This document shows positions 15,464-23,757 of a stretch of DNA of 64,000 nt, piece by piece (position 1 is the first letter of the stretch; every line of letters begins with the position of its first letter). The DNA lies in assembly GCA_027487555.1 (NCBI GenBank), contig JAIYDI010000018.1:372001-436000 (forward strand), read 5' to 3'. A model generated the notes under the pieces. That model saw only the letters and a list, made by a program, of their open reading frames with translations, was not told the DNA's origin and did not search any database. This DNA comes from Hyphomicrobiales bacterium (GTDB lineage Bacteria > Pseudomonadota > Alphaproteobacteria > Rhizobiales > Devosiaceae). Made by a program: the position numbers and the translations under genes.

Positions 15464-15655
15464 ATGGAAATGGCGGAGGGATCAAAACGGGCTCATCTTA
15501 TTGATATCGCGTTACTAATCGAAATGTCGTGCGACAAGGTGGAACCTAACGGAGGCGGCCTGACAGGCATACTGCTTGGGACGCTTGTCCTCTGGCGGCG
15601 CAATGCGCTCGATGCACAGGTCCCGTTTCTCAGCTGGCTGTTCCGGCGCCGGTAA
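15464..15655 (+). pseudogene. Possible 3' fragment of a chromosomal gene cut by element insertion
   Basis: A plus-strand frame of up to 63 codons ends with a membrane-like stretch (GLTGILLGTLVLW) and a basic tail (SWLFRRR) then stop. No ribosome binding site fits ATG 15464, and the N-terminal half does not look like protein. Lying just beside the integrase, it may be the truncated tail of a gene whose 5' part lies beyond the element. No tRNA was seen here. Confidence 0.3.
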
Positions 15656-15691
15656 GCCTGCCGCTTCAGCCCGCCTGCAAATCCCCGACAC

Positions 15692-16087
15692 TCAGGAAGC
15701 GGCAGTGGCAGTATAGTGCTCCCTGCTGCCATTGATGCTGAGCACAAGCTCGGTATCGGCAAGCGCGACGATGCTCGCCTCGATCTGGCGGCCATCCTCG
15801 TCCCAGCGCAGTGACCCGGCCGAGGTGAACGTCCACGGGCTCAACCGATGCGTCTCCCAGCAGGAATCCTGCACCAGCGTGCCATCTGACAGAAAGATCT
15901 TCATCGTGCCCGAAAGGGTGCTGTCGCCAGAACGCGCCCACACACGGTCCGTGAAACCGGGACGCACCTCGCCGGGTGTATCCGGCGAGCAGTCCGCAAC
16001 GCTGTCCTCAGCCAAAGCGGGAAGCACCGGGTTGAGGCCAACGCCCCACACGGCGAGCAGGGCAAACAGTGCGGCGCGGCTGGTCAT
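15692..16087 (-). CDS. Hypothetical secreted protein
   Basis: A 131-residue protein with a clear signal peptide (MTSRAALFALLAVWGVG ... ALAED). The mature part has two cysteines (ADCSPD, QDSCWE) that may form a disulfide, and predicted beta structure (WTFTSAGSLRWDEDGRQIEA) reminiscent of small periplasmic lipocalin-like folds. No motif identifies a function. Stand-alone minus-strand gene between the element and the OYE gene. Confidence 0.7.
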   Translation of the reverse strand: MTSRAALFALLAVWGVGLNPVLPALAEDSVADCSPDTPGEVRPGFTDRVWARSGDSTLSGTMKIFLSDGTLVQDSCWETHRLSPWTFTSAGSLRWDEDGRQIEASIVALADTELVLSINGSREHYTATAAS

Positions 16088-16233
16088 GTTTCTCTCCCGT
16101 TAGGTCTTTCGGCACGTGAGCGCCCGAACGGCGATCTTCAAGCCGCCAGGTGCCGACGCCCACCAGAAAGTCTCACCTCGCAATTGCGGACTTTTTTCGC
16201 CCGCAATCGGGTCTTGTCGTGAACCCGCCGCCT

Positions 16234-17364
16234 TCAGACCCCGCGAATCCCCAGTACCCGATCCTTGTCGCGGATACGGGCCCGGGCCTGGATCGGCCAG
16301 AGTTCATAGGTGCCCCGTGCCCCGCCTTCGAGCGCGTGGCGGGCATGGAGCGGCCAGTTCGGATCTTCGAGGGCGCCGCGGGCAAGGGCGACAAGATCTG
16401 CTTCGTCCTTCGAAAGGATGGCCTCGGCGGCGTGCGGGTCCGAGATCAGGCCCACTGCCATAGACGGCAGTCCGGCGTCACGTACCGCCTTGGCGAACGG
16501 CACCTGATAGAGCGGCCCAGGCTTCAGTCCATAGCCGTCGAAGCCGCCAGACGAACAATGGATCAAATCGACGCCGCGAGACTTGAGTTCGCCGGTCAGC
16601 GCGATGGTATCGTCGAGCGTCCATCCACCCGAAACCCCGTCAACTGCCGAGATTCGGACGAGCAGGGGCTTTTGCCCCGGCCATGCGGCCCGAACCGCCT
16701 CGGTGATCTCGAGCAGAAAGCGCATGCGGTTTTCGCGGCTGCCGCCGTACTGGTCGGTCCGGTGGTTCGCAAGCGGCGACAGGAACTGGTTAATGAGATA
16801 GCCATGCGCGGCATGGATTTCGATCGTATCGAACCCTGCCGCCTCGGCGCGCCGCGTGGCCGCGACGAAGCCGTCGATGACATGCCGGATGCCGGCCTCG
16901 TCGAGTTCGGTTGGCCGGGTGAAGGTCGGGCTGTCGTTATGCGGTTCCGGGCTCGGGGCGACCGGCGTCCAGCTTTCGAAGGCAAACTTCGCTTTTTCCG
17001 CGTCGGTTTCGTTGAAAGCCTGTCGCCAGCCTATCGGCGTTGAGGCTTTGCGGCCGGCATGCGCCAGTTGGATCCCAACGGCGCTGCCGTGCTCCTTCAG
17101 GAAACCGACGATGCGCTGCAATGGCCCGATCTGACCATCTTCCCACAAGCCGAGATCGCCGTATGAAATGCGGCCCTCGGGCACGACACCCGTCGCCTCG
17201 ACAATCACGAGGCCGAAACCGCCAAGCGCGAAGCGGCCCAGATGCACGAGGTGCCAGTCATTGGCGTAGCCATGCCGGGCCGAGTACTGGCACATCGGCG
17301 CGACAACCGTTCGGTTGCGCAGCGTCAGATCACGGAGGGTGAAGGGCGAGAACAGGCGCGACAT
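16234..17364 (-). CDS. NADH:flavin oxidoreductase, Old Yellow Enzyme family (YqjM-like)
   Basis: A 376-residue cytosolic FMN ene-reductase that reduces activated C=C bonds (enones, quinones or other electrophiles) with NAD(P)H. The TIM barrel has VAPMCQYSA with the Cys typical of the YqjM (thermophilic-like) subclass, IQLAHAGRK, the substrate-binding HAAH pair in IEIHAAHGYLINQFLSP, YGGSRENR, and the phosphate-binding end VALARGALEDPNWP. Its length matches the family. It is divergent from the sorbosone-type dehydrogenase, and a perfect palindrome 24 bp upstream suggests control by a dedicated repressor, as is usual for electrophile-responsive OYEs. The physiological substrate is unknown. Confidence 0.93.
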   Translation of the reverse strand: MSRLFSPFTLRDLTLRNRTVVAPMCQYSARHGYANDWHLVHLGRFALGGFGLVIVEATGVVPEGRISYGDLGLWEDGQIGPLQRIVGFLKEHGSAVGIQLAHAGRKASTPIGWRQAFNETDAEKAKFAFESWTPVAPSPEPHNDSPTFTRPTELDEAGIRHVIDGFVAATRRAEAAGFDTIEIHAAHGYLINQFLSPLANHRTDQYGGSRENRMRFLLEITEAVRAAWPGQKPLLVRISAVDGVSGGWTLDDTIALTGELKSRGVDLIHCSSGGFDGYGLKPGPLYQVPFAKAVRDAGLPSMAVGLISDPHAAEAILSKDEADLVALARGALEDPNWPLHARHALEGGARGTYELWPIQARARIRDKDRVLGIRGV

Positions 17365-17387
17365 GAGGATTTCTTCTTCACGTTATG

Positions 17388-17408
17388 GCAGCGACTGGCA
17401 GTCGCTGC
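17388..17408. promoter_or_regulatory. Perfect palindrome, candidate operator of the OYE gene
   Basis: GCAGCGACT (17388-17396) and AGTCGCTGC (17400-17408) are perfect inverted arms around GGC. The site lies 24 bp upstream of the OYE start, in a divergent intergenic region and not after a stop codon, so an operator is likelier than a terminator. No regulator gene adjoins it. Confidence 0.55.
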
Positions 17409-17515
17409 TTCATCGTCATTTACCGATATAACGATCTCGACAACAGCTTGGCAATCCGTGGTGGGAAACCTACCTGTTCGAGCAGGCGTAGGCGAAGACC
17501 AAGAGGAGGCAGGCA

Positions 17516-18853
17516 ATGCGCGCGCAATTCGGACTGGCAACACTTGCAGCAGCGCTGCTGATCGGCATGCCGGCACAGGCCCAGGAGTCGCCACTTACCG
17601 GCCAGGCGGCCTTCGGCGACTGGCGCGCCGACCAGTTGGGGGTCAAGCGCTTGATCACCGCGGACGATCTCGAGGCGCCCGACATGGCGAACTCCGCGTC
17701 GAACGCGCCCGGTGGGGTGGACCGTCCGGCCAATGCTGCCCCGGTCGTGCCGAAGGGGTTTGCCGCAACGCTCGTCGCTGAGGGAATCCCGCAGCCGCGT
17801 GTTCTGCGGTTCGCTCCCAATGGCGACCTCTATATTGCCGACAGTGCTTCGGGTGAGGTCGTGTTCATCCCGGCCGGTGACCTCGCCGCCGGCACTGCGA
17901 CACCCAAAGTCTATGCCAGCAGCCTCGATGCGCCCTACGGCCTCGCCTTCTATCCGGCCAGTGACCCGAAATGGCTCTATGTTGCCGAGACCGGCCGGGT
18001 CGTCCGCTTTGCATGGAACGCGACCGACGGCATGGCGACATCCGAGCCCGAGGTGATCGTTCCCAACCTGCCGACTGGCGGGCACTGGACGCGCGACATC
18101 GCGTTTTCTCCAGATGGCAAGGTGATGTATGTGGCGGTCGGGTCCGACTCCAATGTCGCACGGCAGATCGGCTCCGCCCCCAATGGCGGTCTCGACGCGT
18201 GGATCGGCGCCCAGCCTCTCGGCGCCGCCTGGAACCAGGAGGAACGGCGTGCGGTCGTTCTGGCCTTCGATCCTGACGGCAAGAACGAGCGGGTCTTTGC
18301 GACGGGCCTGCGCAATTGCGCCGGCATGACCGTGCAGCCGCAGACCGGGGCGTTGTGGTGCGTGGTCAACGAGCGCGATGGGATGGGTGACAATGTTCCG
18401 TATGATTATGCCACCAGCGTCGGAGAGGGCCGCTTCTATGGCTGGCCATGGTACTATATCGGGGACAACCCCGATCCGCGCTGGGCGTCGCAACCGCGCG
18501 ATGACCTGAAGGGCAAGGTCACCGTGCCCGATGTGTTGTTCCAGGCGCATTCGGCGCCGCTCGGCATCACCTTCCATTCGGGCAAAGCGCTCGGTGCTGA
18601 CTATGCCGGCGACGCCTTCGTCACGCTGCGCGGTTCGTGGAACCGCGGTAGTCGCACCGGCTACAAGCTGGTGCGCCTCGATATCGACGCCAGCGGTCGA
18701 GCCACCGGAATCTACGAAGATTTCGCCATTGGTTTCGTCATAGACGACGAGCGCGTCTGGGGGCGCCCGGTGGGGATCACCGAGGGTATGGATGGTGCCC
18801 TCTACATGTCCGAAGACGGCAGCGGCACCATCTGGCGCATTGCACGGGAGTAA
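17516..18853 (+). CDS. Periplasmic sorbosone/glucose dehydrogenase-type beta-propeller protein
   Basis: A 445-residue protein with a signal peptide (MRAQFGLATLAAALLIG ... AQAQES). The mature part is a PQQ-type glucose/sorbosone dehydrogenase propeller: VPKGFAATLVAEGIPQPRVLRFAPNGDLYIADS, GHWTRDIAFSPDGKVMYVAVGS, FATGLRNCAGMTVQPQTGALWCVVNERDGMGDN and GSWNRGSRTGYKLVRL are family landmarks. These enzymes oxidise aldoses or sorbosone in the periplasm and pass electrons to the respiratory chain; the real substrate here is unknown. AGGAGGCAGGC lies before the ATG. It is convergent with the DHA2 transporter, leaving one base between the stops. Confidence 0.88.
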   Translation: MRAQFGLATLAAALLIGMPAQAQESPLTGQAAFGDWRADQLGVKRLITADDLEAPDMANSASNAPGGVDRPANAAPVVPKGFAATLVAEGIPQPRVLRFAPNGDLYIADSASGEVVFIPAGDLAAGTATPKVYASSLDAPYGLAFYPASDPKWLYVAETGRVVRFAWNATDGMATSEPEVIVPNLPTGGHWTRDIAFSPDGKVMYVAVGSDSNVARQIGSAPNGGLDAWIGAQPLGAAWNQEERRAVVLAFDPDGKNERVFATGLRNCAGMTVQPQTGALWCVVNERDGMGDNVPYDYATSVGEGRFYGWPWYYIGDNPDPRWASQPRDDLKGKVTVPDVLFQAHSAPLGITFHSGKALGADYAGDAFVTLRGSWNRGSRTGYKLVRLDIDASGRATGIYEDFAIGFVIDDERVWGRPVGITEGMDGALYMSEDGSGTIWRIARE

Positions 18854-18854
18854 G

Positions 18855-20252
18855 TCAGGGGCGGTGACCGGAAACCTCCGCGCCGGCATTGGCGGGCAGC
18901 AGCAGGAACTGCATCGCCGACACGGCGCAGAGCCCGCCCATGATGAACAACGCGATGCGGAAATCCTCGATGCCGAGCGGCGCATTGCGCAGCAACGCCG
19001 AGACATTGAGGATGCCCGCCGAGGCGGCGATACCGAACACCATCATCACCTGCTGGAACATACTTGAGAGCGTCGATGCCGATGAGCGGCGCTCAGCATC
19101 GATATCGGCGAAGGCCAGGGTGGCGAGTGCGGTAAACTGCATCGAGCGCGACAACCCGGCGATAAACAGGGCCGCCGCGGTCAGGGGGTATGCCGTGTCG
19201 GGCGAGAGTAACCCGCAGGCCATGATGGCGAGCCCGGCGAGCAGACCGTTGCCGATCAATATGCGGCGGAACCCGAAACCCTTGAGGATGCGCGTGGTCG
19301 CGGCCTTCATGACAAGGTTGCCGAGGAAATAGATCAGCACGAGGCTGCCCGCCTCCAAGGGATCTAGCCCAAACCCGAGCTGGAACATCAGCGGCAGGAT
19401 GAAGGGCGTGGCGTTGATGGTAAGCCGCAGGAACGCACCCGCCTGCAACTCCGAGGCCGCGAAAGTCGGTACCTTGAGGCTCGCGAGGTCGAGCAGTGGA
19501 TGGGCGGCGCGCCTCAGCCAGGCGATCGCAGCTATTGCCAGCAGCAACCCGGCGCCCGCCAGTGCCCATCCCAGTTCGGTTGGAACCGTACCCTGGGCGA
19601 GTCCGTCGAAGCCGTAGAGCAGGCCTGCGAGTGCGAGGCCCGTCAATGCAAAGCCAGTCCAGTCGAATGGCTTGTCTGCCGGCTCACCATCCTTTGGCAC
19701 AATGGCCATCACCAGCGCCATGCCGGCAATGCCGAGCGGGACGTTGATCCAGAAATTCCAGTGCCAACTTGCATAGGTCGTGAAGAATCCGCCAATTGCC
19801 GGTCCGATCACCGGTGCGAACAGGGCCGGCCATACAGTCAGGCCGATGGCTTGCACGATCTCGGATTTCTCGACACTGCGCAGCACGATGATCCGACCGA
19901 TCGGGAACATCAGCGCGCCGGCCGCACCCTGCACGATTCGCGCAGCGACAAAGGTCGGCAGGTCGGGCGCCAGACCGCAGGCGAGCGACGCGATGGTGAA
20001 AATGCCGATGGCGATGACAAACACCAGCCGCGCGCCGAAGCGGTCGGCGAGCCAGCCCGCCGCCGGGATGATGATCGCCGCCGTCAGCATGTAGGCCGTA
20101 ACCCCGATGCTCATGTCGAGCGGACGCACGCCGAAGTCCTCCGCCATGCGGGGTAGGGCGGTGACGATGATCACACCATCTAGGATCTGCATGAAGAAGG
20201 AGGCGGCAACCACGAGGGCAATGTTGCGGCCTTGGGCGGTGGATTGGGGCAT
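18855..20252 (-). CDS. MFS transporter, DHA2 (EmrB/QacA-like) family
   Basis: A 465-residue inner-membrane proton antiporter with about 14 hydrophobic segments. The N-terminus shows the DHA2 signature: motif D1-like LDGVIIVTALPRMAEDFG in TM1 and GWLADRFGARLVF (motif A) after TM2; RIVQGAAGALMFPIGRIIVL (motif B) and GPAIGGFFTTYASWHWNFWINVP (motif C) follow. It probably exports drugs or other hydrophobic compounds. No membrane-fusion partner (EmrA) is adjacent. Its promoter region 20253-20459 lies divergent from the PhnB-like gene. Confidence 0.9.
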   Translation of the reverse strand: MPQSTAQGRNIALVVAASFFMQILDGVIIVTALPRMAEDFGVRPLDMSIGVTAYMLTAAIIIPAAGWLADRFGARLVFVIAIGIFTIASLACGLAPDLPTFVAARIVQGAAGALMFPIGRIIVLRSVEKSEIVQAIGLTVWPALFAPVIGPAIGGFFTTYASWHWNFWINVPLGIAGMALVMAIVPKDGEPADKPFDWTGFALTGLALAGLLYGFDGLAQGTVPTELGWALAGAGLLLAIAAIAWLRRAAHPLLDLASLKVPTFAASELQAGAFLRLTINATPFILPLMFQLGFGLDPLEAGSLVLIYFLGNLVMKAATTRILKGFGFRRILIGNGLLAGLAIMACGLLSPDTAYPLTAAALFIAGLSRSMQFTALATLAFADIDAERRSSASTLSSMFQQVMMVFGIAASAGILNVSALLRNAPLGIEDFRIALFIMGGLCAVSAMQFLLLPANAGAEVSGHRP

Positions 20253-20459
20253 GTTTGTCGGGGGCGAGATGGTGGGCGGGGCGCAGCCTTGTGCTGCCCG
20301 AGCTTACACTGCGTCGCGGCCCGTCGCTCGTGAAAACGCCCGCGCCTTCCGTAGGGGGCAGTTTGGGGCCGGCTGATCTTGGGTCAATTATCTATTGTGG
20401 TATTGGTTCTTCGGGGGTTCTATCTCGCAGCGGCTTTGGGCCGAGGAGGAGACTGCCAA

Positions 20460-20930
20460 TTGAGTGTCAACACTAGTCCGATCCTTCCGTGCCTGTGGCT
20501 TCCCGCGAATATCGAGGAAGCCATCGCCTTCTATGTGCGGCTGTTCGAGGATGCCGAGGTGCGGCATGTGCAGAAGATGCCGGATGGTTCGGTGCTCGCC
20601 ATCCGCTTCCGCGTGCGCAACCAGGAGTTTCTGGCGCTGGGTGGTCGGCCCGACGGCGCCCCCACCGATGTGGTGAGCTTCCAGATCGATTGCGCCGACC
20701 AGGCCGAGGTAGATCATTTCTGGGATGGCCTGGTCGCCGGTGGCGGCAAGGAGATCATGTGCGGGTGGCTGCGCGACCGCTTTGGCGTCACCTGGCAGGT
20801 GGTCCCGTCCATGATGCCGGGCTTGTTGAGCCGTCCGGATCAGGCCGGTGCGCAGCGCGCCTTCCAGGCCATGATGAAGATGAAGAAGCTGGTGATCGCC
20901 GATCTTGAGGCGGCCTATCGCGGCGAGTGA
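20460..20930 (+). CDS. VOC-superfamily protein, PhnB / 3-demethylubiquinone-methyltransferase-like
   Basis: A 156-residue glyoxalase-fold protein: PCLWLPANIEEAIAFYVRLFEDAEV is the first beta-alpha-beta unit, FLALGGRPDGAPTDVVSFQIDC the second, then EVDHFWDGLVAGG and the family hallmark CGWLRDRFGVTWQVVP. A TTG start at 20460 is chosen: GAGGAGGAGA lies 7-8 nt upstream, whereas the in-frame ATG at 20379 has no such site and its extra residues look non-coding. Many such proteins are annotated as methyltransferases without evidence; the activity is unknown. Confidence 0.88.
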   Translation: MSVNTSPILPCLWLPANIEEAIAFYVRLFEDAEVRHVQKMPDGSVLAIRFRVRNQEFLALGGRPDGAPTDVVSFQIDCADQAEVDHFWDGLVAGGGKEIMCGWLRDRFGVTWQVVPSMMPGLLSRPDQAGAQRAFQAMMKMKKLVIADLEAAYRGE

Positions 20931-20942
20931 GGAGCATTCGGC

Positions 20943-21128
20943 TCAGCCGTAGCGGGAGCGCTCGTCCTCGTTCGGCTCGCCATCTTCCCAGGCGATGTCG
21001 TCAGGCACGGATTTTTGTGCCTGACGGGGCGCCTTGAGCCTTTCGAGCATGCGGCGCAGCGTCCGCCCTGCCTCTTCCATATGGTGAGGGTCGAGCAACG
21101 GGCGATGGTCTGTCGGTGCGTTGGCCAT
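20943..21128 (-). CDS. Small hypothetical protein
   Basis: A 61-residue hydrophilic protein with a charged helix (MEEAGRTLRRMLERLKAPRQAQ) and an acidic tail (IAWEDGEPNEDERSRYG). No domain recognised. Codon composition looks coding and the frame is clean, but no strong ribosome binding site is seen. It is convergent with the PhnB-like gene and divergent from allantoicase. Confidence 0.5.
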   Translation of the reverse strand: MANAPTDHRPLLDPHHMEEAGRTLRRMLERLKAPRQAQKSVPDDIAWEDGEPNEDERSRYG

Positions 21129-21292
21129 AGGCGAAGTCTGCGCCTGCAGAGGTTAACGGAAGATTGCCAGCGGAAGGGCGACCTTTGCCATGGTCAGGGT
21201 CCGCTCCGAGAGCCTGGCCCCTATCCGGGAATGTGCGATTGAGCTAAGCAGACAGCAGCGATTTCACCGACAAAAAGACCGACCCCGACCTC

Positions 21293-22318
21293 ATGAGCGA
21301 AGCATCCGTCATCCTGCCGCCGCCGACTGATCTGCCCGATTTCGCCCGCTATGGGGTGAACCTCGCTTCGGCGGGGCTTGGCGCTGCCGCCCTGTTCGCC
21401 ACCGATGATTTCTTCGCCGATGTAGGCCGCATGCTGGCCGACAGGCCGGCAGTGTTCTTCCCCGACCGCTATGACGACAATGGCAAGTGGATGGATGGCT
21501 GGGAGAGCCGGCGCAAACGCGTCGCCGGGCACGACTATGCCGTGGTGCGGCTCGCCGCCGCCGGCGTTGTGCGTGGCTTCGACGTCGATACCAGCCACTT
21601 CACTGGCAACTACCCCACCGCTTGCCGCATTGAGGCCTGTCGCGTGAAGGGCGATCCGGGCGAGGGCACGGCCTGGACCGAAATCCTGCCGCTCACCCCG
21701 CTCACCGCCAGCGCGCATCACTTCTTCAAGGCCAATGGCGAAAGCCAGTGGACGCATGTGCGACTCCACATCTACCCCGATGGCGGCGTGGCGCGCTTCC
21801 GCGTCTATGGCGAGCCACATATCGACGATATCGCGCTGGGTGACAGCACCATCGACCTTGCATCCGGCCTCAATGGCGGCCGGGTCATCGCCTATTCCGA
21901 TGCGCACTATGGCGCCTTTCACCGCCTGCTCGCGCCGGGGCGTGGCCTCGATATGGGCGATGGCTGGGAAACCCGCCGCCGCCGTGTGCCGGGCAATGAC
22001 TGGATCATCATCGCGCTGGGTGCCCGCGGCATCGTCGAGCGCGTGGAACTCGACACGGCCCACTACAAGGGCAACTACCCGGACAGCGCCTCCATCCTTG
22101 CTGCCGACGTCGGACGCGGGCTCGACAACCTCAATGCCGCTGTGATCACGTCCGCGATGTTCTGGCCGGAACTGCTTGCCCAGCATAAACTGCAGCCAGA
22201 CCACATCCACAGGTTCGACACGGTGAACGCGCTCGGTCCGGTCACCCATATCCGGCTCAACATTTTCCCGGATGGCGGTATCTCGCGCGTCCGCATCTTC
22301 GGCAAGCTCGCGCCGTGA
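21293..22318 (+). CDS. alc: Allantoicase
   Basis: A 341-residue cytosolic enzyme hydrolysing allantoate to ureidoglycolate and urea. It has the two repeated jelly-roll-like modules of the family: WMDGWESRRKRVAGHDYAVV with FDVDTSHFTGNYP in the first half, and DMGDGWETRRRRVPGNDW with VELDTAHYKGNYPDSASI in the second; both modules end with a THxRLxIYPDGG-type motif. Full length. It overlaps allA by 4 nt (GTGA), so the two are translationally coupled. It is the first gene of the purine-degradation region. Confidence 0.96.
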   Translation: MSEASVILPPPTDLPDFARYGVNLASAGLGAAALFATDDFFADVGRMLADRPAVFFPDRYDDNGKWMDGWESRRKRVAGHDYAVVRLAAAGVVRGFDVDTSHFTGNYPTACRIEACRVKGDPGEGTAWTEILPLTPLTASAHHFFKANGESQWTHVRLHIYPDGGVARFRVYGEPHIDDIALGDSTIDLASGLNGGRVIAYSDAHYGAFHRLLAPGRGLDMGDGWETRRRRVPGNDWIIIALGARGIVERVELDTAHYKGNYPDSASILAADVGRGLDNLNAAVITSAMFWPELLAQHKLQPDHIHRFDTVNALGPVTHIRLNIFPDGGISRVRIFGKLAP

Positions 22319-22818
22319 CAACCATCACGGTCGAGCCCCTGAGCCGAGAGGCCTTCGCGCCCTTCGGGCAGGTGATCAGCATCGAGGGCGCGCATCATTA
22401 TCCGATCAATTCGGGTATGACCGAGCGCTTCCACGACCTTGCGCGGGTGGAGCTTGGCGGTGTGCATGCCCGCCCGCTCATTTCCATATTTCGGGGCCAG
22501 CCCTATCCCCTGCCGATGGCGCTCAAGCTGATCGAGCGCCATCCGCTGGGCAGCCAGGCCTTCTACCCGCTCTCCGATCGGCCGTTCCTCTCCATCGTCG
22601 CACCCGACGAACACGGTACCCCGGGCACCCCGCGTGCCTTCCTCGTGCCGCCACGTACCGGCGTCAACATCGCCATGCATGTCTGGCACGGCGTCCTCAC
22701 CGCCCTTGGCGATGTTTCGGATTTCCTTGTGGTCGACCGTGGCGGCGATGGCAACAATCTCGAGGAGCATCATTTCGCCGTGCCATACACGGTGCAAATG
22801 CCTGCGGTCGGGCTTTAG
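22315..22818 (+). CDS. allA: Ureidoglycolate lyase
   Basis: A 167-residue cupin-type enzyme splitting ureidoglycolate into glyoxylate and urea, the last step of the pathway. Landmarks: PFGQVI near the N-terminus, ISIFRGQPYPLPMALKLIERHPLGSQAF, FLSIVAPD and FLVPPRTGVNIAMHVWHGVL. It starts with GTG at 22315 overlapping the allantoicase stop. Together with alc it turns allantoate into glyoxylate plus two urea; no urease is in this window. Confidence 0.95.
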   Translation: MTTITVEPLSREAFAPFGQVISIEGAHHYPINSGMTERFHDLARVELGGVHARPLISIFRGQPYPLPMALKLIERHPLGSQAFYPLSDRPFLSIVAPDEHGTPGTPRAFLVPPRTGVNIAMHVWHGVLTALGDVSDFLVVDRGGDGNNLEEHHFAVPYTVQMPAVGL

Positions 22819-22920
22819 CTTCGCTTCTTTACTAAATCTTAGGGATTTGCTTCCGCCTGCGCCAGAAACGTCATAATCGAGCAGCATCATGCCAATCGGG
22901 GGGCATGGAGGGACTTGATT

Positions 22921-23685
22921 GTGATATCGAAACTTGCGCTGGCAGCCATGATGCTGCTCGCCATGCTCTTGCCCGCCGTGGCCGATGACAAGCTCGGCAT
23001 CAGCGGCAAGGTGTACTACCGCGAGCGGCTGTTGCTGCCCGCCGGCTCGGTGCTCACCGTGTCGCTCATCGACATCGACAAGCCTGTCCAGCCTATCGTG
23101 TCTGTGGAGGCCGTTACTGCCGATCGCGGTCGATCCCCACTCGAATTTACGCTCAAGGTCGCCGATGGCGTGCTGCGCGCAGGCCAGAACTACGGCCTCA
23201 CGGCTGAGATCGTCACCTCGGGCGATCGGCTCTGGTTCACGAGCGCGCTCCCTGTGGCGCTCGATCTGGCCCAGCTCGATATGCCTGTGGAAATTCTTGT
23301 GGTTGGCACCGGCCAGAAGCCACTGCCTGAGGCCGAAATCGCGCGATTCTACGACAAGCCACTCGAAATCATCGAACTTGCCGGCACTGAACTCGTCGAC
23401 GGCCAATACCCGACGCTGCAGCTTTCCCCCGATCTTCGTGCCAGCGGTACCTCTGGCTGCAACAACTGGTTCGCACAAGCGACTGTCGACGGCCAGTCCA
23501 TTGGCTTTTCGCCGGCCGCTGCTACGCGCATGGCCTGCCCAGGCAAGGGCGTCAGTGAGCAGGAATCGGCGTTCTTTGCGGCGCTCGAGAAAGTCGCCGG
23601 CTGGGCGATGCGCGGCCAGTTGATCCAGCTCTTCGACACGGCCGGCGCCGAGATCATCCTGCTTGCGCCACTGCCGGACGTCTGA
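22921..23685 (+). CDS. YbaY-like and META-domain periplasmic protein
   Basis: About 254 residues: a signal peptide (KLALAAMMLLAMLLPAVADD), then a YbaY-type beta domain (GKVYYRERLLLPAGSVLTVSLIDI, about residues 27-120), then a META/HslJ domain (LELAGTEL-like core, GTSGCNNWFAQATVDG, TRMACPG, EQESAFFAAL). YbaY-META fusions are envelope-stress-type proteins of unclear activity; no lipobox Cys is present. The GTG at 22921 is preferred because GGAGG lies 8 nt upstream; the TTG at 22915 is too close to it. Confidence 0.82.
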   Translation: MISKLALAAMMLLAMLLPAVADDKLGISGKVYYRERLLLPAGSVLTVSLIDIDKPVQPIVSVEAVTADRGRSPLEFTLKVADGVLRAGQNYGLTAEIVTSGDRLWFTSALPVALDLAQLDMPVEILVVGTGQKPLPEAEIARFYDKPLEIIELAGTELVDGQYPTLQLSPDLRASGTSGCNNWFAQATVDGQSIGFSPAAATRMACPGKGVSEQESAFFAALEKVAGWAMRGQLIQLFDTAGAEIILLAPLPDV

Positions 23686-23757
23686 GTACGTCCTGTTCGA
23701 CGGTTGACGCCTCCGTCTCGGCCGCTAGTTTCGGGCATTCGCGTTAGGAGCCAACCC

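Noticed and set aside
15440-15700. tRNA attachment site for the integrase
   Set aside because: No cloverleaf or T-loop (GGTTCGAATCC-like) sequence is present in this interval.
17420-19006. A 528-codon minus-strand frame over the sorbosone-type dehydrogenase
   Set aside because: Dehydrogenase with signal peptide and propeller motifs is on the plus strand; the antisense frame also overlaps the convergent transporter.
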